Below, one piece after another: positions 1-5,537 of a stretch of 6,903 bases of DNA. The translations under genes and the position numbers were made by a program. Each line of letters begins with the position of its first letter. The stretch's first letter is position 1. A model generated the notes under the pieces. That model was not told the origin of the DNA and did not search any database. It saw only the letters and a program-made list of their open reading frames with translations. This DNA is from Betaproteobacteria bacterium UBA2293 (GTDB taxonomy: Bacteria; Pseudomonadota; Gammaproteobacteria; Burkholderiales; Rhodocyclaceae). The stretch is from the NCBI GenBank assembly GCA_002345845.1, contig DDWF01000114.1, positions 1 through 6,903 on the forward strand. The letters run 5' to 3'.

Positions 1-437
1 ACCTCTACTACCGGCTCAACGTCGTCAGCATCGACCTGCCGCCGCTACGCCAGCGCCGCGAGGACATCCCGCTACTGCTGGCGGCCTTCCTGCAGCAGGC
101 CGCCGAACGCTACCAGCGCCCGCCGGCCGCCTGGACACCGACCGACCTCGGCCGCTGGCTGGCCCACGACTGGCCGGGCAATGTGCGCGAACTGAAGAAT
201 ATCGCCGACCGCTGGGCCCTCGGCCTGCCCGATGCGCTGCCGGCAAGCGCCGAGGAGGCACCCGGCCCGACGCTGACGGCACAGGTCGATGCCGCCGAGA
301 AACGCATCATCGAAGGCGCCCTGAGTCAGTGCGACGGCCAGGTCGCCCGCGCCGCCGAATTGCTGCAGGTGCCGAAAAAGACGCTGTACGACAAGCTGGC
401 CCGCCACGGCCTGAGCGCCGAAGACTTCCGCCACTGA
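1..437 (+). CDS. Sigma-54-dependent transcriptional activator, DctD/NtrC type (C-terminal part, 5' truncated)
   Basis: The reading frame enters at base 3 and gives 144 residues ending at a TGA. The start of the gene lies outside the window. Visible residues begin with LYYRLNVVSIDLPPLRQRRED, the end of the AAA+ sigma-54 interaction domain, followed by the family signature WPGNVREL at about residues 57-64. A Fis-type helix-turn-helix occupies about residues 98-137 and ends in VPKKTLYDKLARHGL. Proteins of this family use ATP hydrolysis to remodel sigma-54 RNA polymerase at enhancer-dependent promoters. The P-K-K-T-L-Y-D-K-L recognition helix resembles DctD-like regulators of dicarboxylate or amino-acid uptake, but the receiver or sensor domain is not visible, so the signal and targets cannot be named. 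An internal ATG at 183 is not a credible start because the domain continues upstream of it. Confidence 0.93.
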   Translation, partial: LYYRLNVVSIDLPPLRQRREDIPLLLAAFLQQAAERYQRPPAAWTPTDLGRWLAHDWPGNVRELKNIADRWALGLPDALPASAEEAPGPTLTAQVDAAEKRIIEGALSQCDGQVARAAELLQVPKKTLYDKLARHGLSAEDFRH

Positions 438-445
438 AGGCCGGA

Positions 446-479
446 GCGTATATCAGAATCTGTTAATATTCGCGTTTTT
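446..479 (+). terminator. Possible weak intrinsic terminator after the activator gene
   Basis: Nine bases after the activator stop codon, GCGTATATCAG (446-456) can pair with CTG (460-462), ATAT (466-469) and CGC (471-473) around an AAT loop. The pairing has a three-base bulge and one T-T mismatch. A run of five T follows at 475-479. The layout fits a Rho-independent terminator, but the stem is short, AT-rich and interrupted, so it may be weak or accidental. The same AT-rich patch could instead hold the methyltransferase promoter: TAATAT at 464-469 looks like a -10 box, but no convincing -35 is seen. Confidence 0.3.
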
Positions 480-498
480 CTCAACTTGCCCTGCTGCC

Positions 499-1209
499 AT
501 GAAAATATCCCACCCAACCCAGACTACCGTCGTCAACGAAGTCCAGCTGATGCTCGGCGAACTACCGCTGGATGGCGCCCGGGTGCTCGAACTGGGCTGC
601 GGCAAGGCCGAGAAAACGCGGACGCTGGCGCAGAGTGGTCGGGTGCGCGAGGTGGTGGCGCTGGAAGTTGACCGCATCCAGCACGCCAAGAACCTGCAAA
701 TCACCGACCTGCCCAACGTGCATTTCCACCAGGCCGGCGCCGAGGCGATTCCCGAGCCGGATGCCAGCATCGATATCGTCATCATGTTCAAGTCGCTGCA
801 TCACGTGCCGGTCGAGCTGATGGACCAGGCATTGAGTGAAATCGCCCGCGTGCTGCGTCCGGGCGGCCTGGCGTGGATTTCCGAGCCGGTCTTCGCCGGC
901 GAATTCAACGAGGTGATGCGCCTGTTCAACGACGAAAAGACGGTGCGCGAAGCTGCCTTCGCCGCCGTCGGCCGGGCCGTCGACAGCGGGCTGTTGCAGC
1001 TGGAACGCCAGCTGTTCTTTTCGACGCGCAGCCATTTCGACAACTTCGAGCAGTTCGACCAGCGGATGATCCGGGTCACCCACGCCGACCACCGCCTGTC
1101 GCCGGAGCTGTACGAAGCGGTGCGCCGCCGCTTCGAGGCGCACCTAACGCCGGCCGGCGCTACCTTCTATCCGCCGCAGCGCGTTGATCTGCTGAAAAAA
1201 CCGGGCTGA
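499..1209 (+). CDS. Class I SAM-dependent methyltransferase, substrate unknown
   Basis: A 236-residue soluble protein with a Rossmann-type methyltransferase fold (Methyltransf_11/25-like). The SAM-binding motif I is [12 protein letters not shown] (residues 29-40). The acidic residue at the end of strand 2 is in ALEVD (54-58). The motif IV region is [12 protein letters not shown] (92-103), and [14 protein letters not shown] (117-130) is the typical post-motif strand and loop. These elements support SAM binding and methyl transfer. The C-terminal 100 residues ([12 protein letters not shown] and onward) are helical and presumably hold substrate specificity, which I cannot assign. The ATG at 499 has no strong Shine-Dalgarno sequence but leaves only ten residues before the conserved fold begins. 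The gene lies 61 bases after the activator. Its 3' end overlaps the 3' end of the convergent hvfX by 43 bases. No link to the hvf operon is evident from sequence. Confidence 0.88.
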   Translation: MKISHPTQTTVVNEVQLMLGELPLDGARVLELGCGKAEKTRTLAQSGRVREVVALEVDRIQHAKNLQITDLPNVHFHQAGAEAIPEPDASIDIVIMFKSLHHVPVELMDQALSEIARVLRPGGLAWISEPVFAGEFNEVMRLFNDEKTVREAAFAAVGRAVDSGLLQLERQLFFSTRSHFDNFEQFDQRMIRVTHADHRLSPELYEAVRRRFEAHLTPAGATFYPPQRVDLLKKPG

Positions 1210-1721
1210 TCCACCACGGGCACGTCGGCCGTTCCGAGAAGCTTTCGGCGCAGCCAGGCATCGAGCGATAGCCGGCCGGGGCCGAGCAACACCAGCGGCA
1301 GCAGCATGCCGATGAACAGCACCGGCAGCTTGAAGTTGCCCTGTCCCTGGTCGGTGAACACGTAGCCTTGCAGCAACTGGCTGAGGCTGGACCACGATTC
1401 CGGCCAGTGCACGCTGGCGATGGCGACCACCGTCAGGACGATCAGCGACACGGAGATGAAGCGCGTCGCCAGGCCGAGGACCAGCGCCACGCCACCGAGC
1501 AGCTCGAACCAGGTAGCCATCTGCCAGCTGATTTCCGCCGGCACGACATTGAACGGGAAGGGAAAGCGGTCGACGATGTCGGCGAACCAGTTCTCGCCGC
1601 GGAATTTCTCCAGGCCGGCTTCGAAATAATCCCAGCCGAGCAGGAGGCGCAGGCTGAGCAGGCCCAGCCACAGGCCGAGCAGGTCGAGGCCGGAAAACAG
1701 CCGGTTCAGTGCATGGTTCAT
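1167..1721 (-). CDS. hvfX: DoxX-like membrane protein of the hvf RiPP operon (HvfX family)
   Basis: A 184-residue inner-membrane protein with about four hydrophobic helices (approximately residues 14-30, 68-88, 89-105 and 130-147). It has the DoxX-type N-terminal pattern [17 protein letters not shown] and the second-helix motif [15 protein letters not shown]. DoxX-like proteins are regularly the last gene of HvfABC/bufferin-type clusters. Their biochemical role there is unsettled; a membrane redox or export-related function is inference. The ATG at 1721 overlaps the hvfC stop as ATGA, with GGAG seven bases upstream (1729-1732), so translation is probably coupled. The C-terminal tail after about residue 150 is polar and predicted cytoplasmic. 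Its last 43 bases are antisense to the end of the methyltransferase gene. The four-helix pattern and position make the family call good; the exact function is not visible. Confidence 0.85.
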   Translation of the reverse strand: MNHALNRLFSGLDLLGLWLGLLSLRLLLGWDYFEAGLEKFRGENWFADIVDRFPFPFNVVPAEISWQMATWFELLGGVALVLGLATRFISVSLIVLTVVAIASVHWPESWSSLSQLLQGYVFTDQGQGNFKLPVLFIGMLLPLVLLGPGRLSLDAWLRRKLLGTADVPVVDQPGFFSRSTRCGG

Positions 1722-2458
1722 GGGCTGACTCCGAGAATGACGCCCTGCTCCCGCAGATCGGCCAGCAGCTGACGGCCGAAATCCTGCAGGCGTTCAAGGT
1801 CGGGGTGTTGCAGCTCATCGGCCAGACGGGCGATGGCTTCACGGCCACTGGTTGATCCGTCGGCCAGCAAGGCCAGCAGGCGGGCGGTGACCGGGTTGGT
1901 TTCGCAAAAGCGCACTTCGCCCTCAGCTGTCCGGTAAACCAGCAGGTGCGTCGGCTGTGGTTTGCGCGGCCGGTAATCGGGGCCGATGCGCTGCACCGGC
2001 CAGGCGCAGGCAAGGTGCATCAGCGCCGGATTGACGACCACCGGCCGGGCCATCAGGTCACCCGCCGGATCGGCGGCCGGCATCGGCGTGTCGATCACAT
2101 CCACCGCCAGCTCGGCCCATTCGTAATGCGCCAGTTCGGCGAACCAGGCCGGCAATGGCTGGGCGATCCGGGCTTCGCCCAGATAGCGGACGAATTCGCG
2201 CGGGATTTCGCGGAACCACGGCGTATGCAGCGGCCAGTCGCGAACGAAGGTCCGGCACAACCGGCGCCAGCGTGCCTCGCCAAGGAGGCTGCGACAGACC
2301 GGAAAGCAGCGGTCGACAAAGCCGCACAGGTTGTTGAAGACCAGCTCGCGATAGACGGCCGTGCGCCGTTCCGGCAGCCCGGCCGGGCGGGCGACATGAT
2401 GCGGGTCGCGCAGATGGCGGGCGAAGGCGCGCTGAAATTCCTGGAACGCCGGCTGCAT
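1718..2458 (-). CDS. hvfC: DUF2063 / HvfC-family RiPP maturation partner protein
   Basis: A 246-residue soluble protein. The N-terminal domain (about residues 5-95) matches DUF2063: a FQRAFARHL helix, then [32 protein letters not shown] and the closing IPREFVRYL. The C-terminal part holds [16 protein letters not shown] (169-184) and a helical domain [14 protein letters not shown], as in HvfC/BufC proteins. In characterised systems this protein forms a complex with the DUF692 enzyme and helps present the precursor peptide. The Pfam name mentions DNA binding, but the context argues for a maturation role. I chose the ATG at 2458, which shares one base with the hvfB stop (TGATG). A GTG at 2461, overlapping by four bases, would add one residue. 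The 3' end overlaps hvfX by four bases. No strong independent ribosome-binding site is seen, which fits translational coupling. Confidence 0.88.
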   Translation of the reverse strand: MQPAFQEFQRAFARHLRDPHHVARPAGLPERRTAVYRELVFNNLCGFVDRCFPVCRSLLGEARWRRLCRTFVRDWPLHTPWFREIPREFVRYLGEARIAQPLPAWFAELAHYEWAELAVDVIDTPMPAADPAGDLMARPVVVNPALMHLACAWPVQRIGPDYRPRKPQPTHLLVYRTAEGEVRFCETNPVTARLLALLADGSTSGREAIARLADELQHPDLERLQDFGRQLLADLREQGVILGVSP

Positions 2459-3321
2459 CACGCCACCTGCCTTTGCCGCTGCGGCGCGGCGGCCTGCAGG
2501 CGGGCGATCTGGCCGACTTCGGCGGCCAGTTGCGTCAGGTCGGGGATATTGAAATCACGCTCCAGGCAGGTCGGCACCTCACCGCCGATACGCTCGTAGG
2601 CGGCGGCGAGCAGCGTCCATACCGGATCGATGACCGCCGCCCCGTGCGTGTCGACCAGCAGGCCGTCCGGCTCGACGTAATGGCCGGCGACGTGGACATA
2701 ACAGGTGCGTTCCAGCGGCAGGGCGTGCAGGAAATTCAGCGGATCGAAGCCGAAGTTGCAGCTGTTCACATAGATGTTGTTCACATCGAGGTGCAGCAGG
2801 CAGTCGGCCTCGGCAACGATGGCCGAGATGAATTCGCTCTCGCTCATCTCGGCACCGGGCGGCGCCAGGTAGTAGGAGGCGTTTTCGATGCCGATGCGCC
2901 GGCCGAGGATGTCCTGCGCCTGGCGGATGCGCCCGGCCGTCCAGCGCACGGCCTCGGCGCTGAACGGAATCGGCAGCAGCTCGTAGAGATGGCTGTCGTC
3001 GGCACACCAGGACAGATGCTCGGTGTACAGCGCCATGCCGTGCTCGTCCATGAACTGGCGGATGCGCCGCAGCAGGGTCATGTCGAGCGGCGCCGGACCG
3101 CCCAGCGACAGCGACAGGCCGTGACAGACGAAAGGATGGCGCTCGGTGAAGGCACGCAGTTCGCGCCCCGAACGGCCACCCATGCCGGCCCAGTTTTCCG
3201 GTGCCAGTTCAAAAAAATCGATGCCGGCCGGCACGCCGGCCTGCAACTCGGTGATCAGTTCGCGGCGAAAGCCGAGGCCGGCGCCGCTAGGCAAGCGAGC
3301 GGGCATCAGGGATGCGGGCAT
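2458..3321 (-). CDS. hvfB: DUF692 MNIO peptide maturase (HvfB/BufB family)
   Basis: A 287-residue protein of the multinuclear non-heme iron oxidative enzyme (MNIO, DUF692) family, a TIM-barrel fold. In characterised members such as MbnB and HvfB these enzymes use an iron cluster and O2 to convert precursor cysteines, for example to oxazolone/thioamide pairs. Likely metal-ligand motifs appear in family order: FELAPENW (37-44), VCHGLSLSLGG (65-75), YTEHLSW (99-105), GIENASYY (144-151), HLDVNNIYVN (177-186), YVHVAGH (208-214), DTHG (224-227) and LERDFNIP (253-260). No expected His or acidic position looks lost, so the enzyme appears intact. The ATG at 3321 has GGAGAG at 3327-3332. The open frame extends upstream through hvfA, but that part is a low-complexity out-of-frame reading of the hvfA repeats and is not part of the protein. 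The gene lies 70 bases after hvfA and is coupled to hvfC. Confidence 0.93.
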   Translation of the reverse strand: MPASLMPARLPSGAGLGFRRELITELQAGVPAGIDFFELAPENWAGMGGRSGRELRAFTERHPFVCHGLSLSLGGPAPLDMTLLRRIRQFMDEHGMALYTEHLSWCADDSHLYELLPIPFSAEAVRWTAGRIRQAQDILGRRIGIENASYYLAPPGAEMSESEFISAIVAEADCLLHLDVNNIYVNSCNFGFDPLNFLHALPLERTCYVHVAGHYVEPDGLLVDTHGAAVIDPVWTLLAAAYERIGGEVPTCLERDFNIPDLTQLAAEVGQIARLQAAAPQRQRQVA

Positions 3322-3345
3322 GAGGACTCTCCGGTCATGGACAAC

Positions 3346-3375
3346 GGGGCGACAGCGCAATCTGGCGGCCGCCCC
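3346..3375 (-). promoter_or_regulatory. Stem-loop in the hvfA-hvfB spacer
   Basis: In the minus-strand transcript GGGGCGGC (3375-3368) can pair with GTCGCCCC (3353-3346): eight base pairs, one of them G-U, around a 14-base loop that can add a short CGC/GCG stem. No U-run follows on the transcript side, so this is not a classical intrinsic terminator. Such hairpins between a small, highly expressed precursor gene and its enzymes often act as partial attenuators, processing sites or 3'-end stabilisers. That role is inference here. The palindrome GGCGGCCGCC at 3364-3373 overlaps it. The pairing is seen by eye only. Confidence 0.5.
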
Positions 3376-3391
3376 CCGGTGTGCTTTCAGC

Positions 3392-3706
3392 TTACTTCTT
3401 CGCCCCGCACTTGGCTTCGCCGCACTTGCCATCGGCCTTCTTGTCCGCCGCTTTGGCCTTGTCGGCACCGCACTTGGCTTCGCCACATTTGCCATCAGTC
3501 TTCTTGTCGGCCGCCTTGGCTTTATCGGCACCGCACTTGGCCTCGCCGCATTTGCCGTCCGTCTTTTTGTCGGCCTGTGCCAACTGATAGCCGGCCGTGA
3601 GTTGCTTGGCAGCGAACGGGTTATCGGCAGCGTTGGCGACCGGACTCAGGACGACGGCGGCAAAGGCAGAGCCGACAGCGAGGGAAACGAGATTTTGCTT
3701 TTTCAT
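3392..3706 (-). CDS. hvfA: HvfA-family Cys-repeat RiPP precursor (candidate copper-binding peptide)
   Basis: A 104-residue precursor. Residues 1-26 form a Sec-type signal peptide: a KK start, a hydrophobic core, and ANA before the likely cleavage site, giving a mature N-terminus ADNPF. Residues 27-44 (NPFAAKQLTAGYQLAQ) look like the recognition segment seen ahead of the repeats in this family. Residues 45-104 are 21-residue repeats, each carrying DGKCGEAKCG, with cysteines at 53, 58, 74, 79, 95 and 100. There is no cysteine elsewhere. The related Haemophilus HvfA has EGKCG pentapeptides whose Cys residues become copper-binding oxazolone/thioamide groups, so the same fate is likely here. The ATG at 3706 has GGAGA at 3714-3718, seven bases upstream. 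An in-frame ATG at 3748 would spoil the signal peptide start and is rejected. It is the first gene of the operon. Confidence 0.9.
   Translation of the reverse strand: MKKQNLVSLAVGSAFAAVVLSPVANAADNPFAAKQLTAGYQLAQADKKTDGKCGEAKCGADKAKAADKKTDGKCGEAKCGADKAKAADKKADGKCGEAKCGAKK
3395..3574 (-). repeat. 63-base tandem repeat inside hvfA, two full copies plus a 54-base third
   Basis: Copies on the minus strand are 3574-3512, 3511-3449 and 3448-3395. Copies 1 and 2 encode identical 21-residue units although I count eight differing bases, all silent. Copy 3 has one residue change before the motif (KKAD instead of KKTD) and ends at the C-terminus with AKK. The pattern shows in-frame duplication followed by selection to keep the peptide. 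This is protein-coding repetition, not a CRISPR array. Confidence 0.92.
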
Positions 3707-3765
3707 GATGTTTTCTCCGTGGGTGGTTGGGATGCAACGAGCCATCATCAGATCGACTCAGGGGA

Positions 3766-3794
3766 TTAGTCGTTGGCGCCGGCGATTTATTACA
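3766..3794 (-). promoter_or_regulatory. Candidate ECF-sigma-type promoter for the hvf operon
   Basis: On the minus strand TGTAAT (3794-3789) is followed after 16 bases by CGACTAA (3772-3766). The GTAAY -35 and CGNCTA -10 elements with 16-17 base spacing are typical of several ECF sigma-factor promoters. Some bufferin-type operons are known to be under ECF control. Transcription would start near 3759, leaving a leader of roughly 50 bases before the hvfA ATG. The ECF sigma gene itself is not in this window. The match was found by eye. Confidence 0.5.
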
Positions 3795-3846
3795 GGTTTG
3801 GCGAAAAAGTCCGGAAAGCCCCGCGCAGGAACGCGCCAAGGCCCGC

Positions 3847-3883
3847 CAGTTCAGCGTTTGGCGCACTACGCAATTCAGCGTAT
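3847..3883 (+). repeat. Short direct repeat upstream of urtB
   Basis: CAGTTCAGCGTTT (3847-3859) recurs as CAATTCAGCGTAT (3871-3883), with eleven of thirteen bases identical and a 24-base period. It sits about 65-100 bases before the urtB start, where an operator for a dimeric or tandem-binding regulator would be expected. No known operator (NtrC, Nac or other) is recognised, and chance is possible. Confidence 0.4.
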
Positions 3884-3886
3884 TCC
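3858..3886 (+). promoter_or_regulatory. Weak sigma-70-like promoter candidate for urtB
   Basis: TTGGCG (3858-3863) and TATTCC (3881-3886) are separated by 17 bases. They match the -35 and -10 consensus at four and three of six positions. The pair overlaps the direct repeat and would give a leader of about 50 bases. No sigma-54 site with correct GG-N10-GC spacing and a good consensus was found. The remainder of the 240-base divergent region shows no gene. Confidence 0.25.
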
Positions 3887-3946
3887 GCCCCGGGATGGCG
3901 CCCAATAACCTGTCGCTGCACTGCACCAATTGCGGACGGAATCCTC

Positions 3947-5527
3947 ATGAAAAAAATATTGCTCACTCTCCTGCTCTGCGCCGCTGGTTTCGGCGCCGCG
4001 GCCGCTCCCCATCCGGCCTTGGTCCGGCAGCTGGCTGCCGAGGACAACACCGACAAGATCACCGCCATCCAGAACCTGGCGCAGACGGCCGATCCGGAAG
4101 CCACCCGCATCCTCCAGGCGATGGCCGAGGGCAGCCTGTTCCTGGCTGGCGAAAAAGTCTTCATCTTCGACGGCGAGACGGCGCGTGACGCGCTCAGCGG
4201 CGAAACGGCCGAAATGCCGGACGATGCCGAATCGATCACCGTCAACAACCGCCTGCGCGGCGAACTGGCCAACGCCCTGGCGGCGCTCAAACTGTTCGAT
4301 CCGGACAGCGCCGTACGTCTGGCCGCCGCCCGCGAACTGCAGAGCAATGTCGGCGCCGAGATGGCGGAAATTCTCGACCGCGCCAAGGCCCAGGAAAGCG
4401 ACGCGCAGATCAAGGCGCTGCTGTCACTGGCGCATGCCCAGGCCACCCTGCAGCATGCCGACCCGGCGATACGTCTGGCCGCCGTCAAGGCGCTGGCGGA
4501 AACCGCCTCGCCGGCGGTCAAGAGCCTGCTGCTGCCGCTGACCGACAAGGCGACGGAAGCCGACGATGGCGTGCGCAACGCCGCCGTCACCGCGCTCAAG
4601 GAGATTGAACGCCGCCTCGCCTGGGGCGAAACACTGGCCGGCATCTTCTCCGGCCTGTCGCTCGGCTCCATCCTGCTGCTCGCCGCACTCGGCCTGGCCA
4701 TCACCTACGGCGTCATGGGCATCATCAACATGGCGCACGGCGAACTGCTGATGGTCGGCGCCTACACCGCCTACGTGATGCAGAGCCTGTTCCGCAGCTA
4801 CCTGCCGGACTGGATCGACTGGTACCTGCCGGCAGCCATCCCCGTCGCCTTCTTCACCGCCGCCGCCGTCGGCGTGCTGATGGAGCGCACGGTGATCCGC
4901 TGGCTGTACGGGCGCACGCTGGAAACCCTGCTCGCCACCTGGGGCCTGTCGCTGGTGCTGATCCAGTCGGCACGCGTGATCTTCGGCGCGCAGAACGTCG
5001 AAGTCTCCAATCCAAGCTGGATGTCCGGCGGTGTCGAACTGCTGCCCAACCTGATCCTGCCGTGGAACCGCGTGATCATCATCGGCTTCGCGCTGTTTGT
5101 GCTGTTCCTGGTCTGGGTGCTGATGAACAAGACCCGGCTCGGCATGTTCGTTCGCGCCGTCACTCAGAACCGCCCGATGGCCGGCTGCGTCGGCGTGCCG
5201 ACTTCGCGCATCGACACCATGGCCTTTGCGCTGGGCGCCGGTATCGCCGGGCTCGGCGGCGTGGCGCTGTCGCAGATTTCGAACGTCGGCCCGGACATGG
5301 GCCAGGGCTACATCGTCGATTCCTTCATGGTCGTCGTCGTCGGCGGTGTCGGACAACTCGCCGGCGCGGTCTGGGGGGCGCTCGGCCTGGGCATCTTCAG
5401 CAAGCTGCTCGAAGGCTGGGCCGGTGCGGTGATCGCCAAGATCGCCATCCTCGTCGCCATCATCATCTTCATCCAGAAGCGTCCGCAGGGCATCTTTGCC
5501 CTCAAGGGCCGCTTTGCCGACCAGTAA
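3947..5527 (+). CDS. urtB: Urea-type ABC transporter permease UrtB
   Basis: A 526-residue protein, within the usual length of proteobacterial UrtB. Residues 1-20 are a signal peptide (MKKILLTLLL, then an Ala-rich end). About residues 25-225 form a polar domain with HEAT-like helical repeats: DPDSAVRLAAARELQ (118-132), DPAIRLAAVKALAE (172-185) and DDGVRNAAVTALKEIE (206-221). The C-terminal 300 residues are a LivH-type permease with the signature GLAITYGVMGIINMAHGE (249-266), the segment VLMERTVIRWLYGRTLETLL (310-329), a coupling region near NRPMAGCVGV (408-417) and VVVVGGVGQLAGAVWGA (462-478). The permease pairs with UrtC to import urea or short amides across the inner membrane. The ATG at 3947 has a modest GGACGGA at 3934-3940 and gives a clean signal peptide. 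An upstream TTG at 3773 is rejected. urtC follows after ten bases. Confidence 0.93.
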   Translation: MKKILLTLLLCAAGFGAAAAPHPALVRQLAAEDNTDKITAIQNLAQTADPEATRILQAMAEGSLFLAGEKVFIFDGETARDALSGETAEMPDDAESITVNNRLRGELANALAALKLFDPDSAVRLAAARELQSNVGAEMAEILDRAKAQESDAQIKALLSLAHAQATLQHADPAIRLAAVKALAETASPAVKSLLLPLTDKATEADDGVRNAAVTALKEIERRLAWGETLAGIFSGLSLGSILLLAALGLAITYGVMGIINMAHGELLMVGAYTAYVMQSLFRSYLPDWIDWYLPAAIPVAFFTAAAVGVLMERTVIRWLYGRTLETLLATWGLSLVLIQSARVIFGAQNVEVSNPSWMSGGVELLPNLILPWNRVIIIGFALFVLFLVWVLMNKTRLGMFVRAVTQNRPMAGCVGVPTSRIDTMAFALGAGIAGLGGVALSQISNVGPDMGQGYIVDSFMVVVVGGVGQLAGAVWGALGLGIFSKLLEGWAGAVIAKIAILVAIIIFIQKRPQGIFALKGRFADQ

Positions 5528-5537
5528 GGAGCGACGC

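Noticed and set aside
3322..3531. N-terminal extension of hvfB giving a 357-residue protein
   Set aside because: It is the hvfA repeat region read in another frame (Arg/Pro-rich low complexity). The ATG at 3321 has a good ribosome-binding site and gives the normal DUF692 length.
3395..3574. CRISPR-like regular repeats
   Set aside because: The 63-base period is contiguous, in frame and codes for the Cys motif peptide; there are no unique spacers.
2473..3600. Long plus-strand open frame opposite hvfB and hvfA
   Set aside because: It is antisense to two well-supported genes and its composition is that of a high-GC shadow frame, with no recognisable domain.
3721..3740. Possible sigma-54 promoter (GG-N10-GC) toward urtB
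   Set aside because: Only the GG and GC spacing fits; the surrounding consensus bases do not, and it lies more than 200 bases from the urtB start.
3707..3748. Upstream ATG extending hvfA by 14 residues
   Set aside because: It would place a polar stretch with a Cys before the KK-hydrophobic signal peptide. The start at 3706 has a well-placed GGAGA.
3773..3946. TTG start adding 58 residues to UrtB
   Set aside because: The extension is Arg/Pro-rich, would bury the signal peptide and overlaps the divergent promoter region. The ATG at 3947 starts a clean signal peptide.
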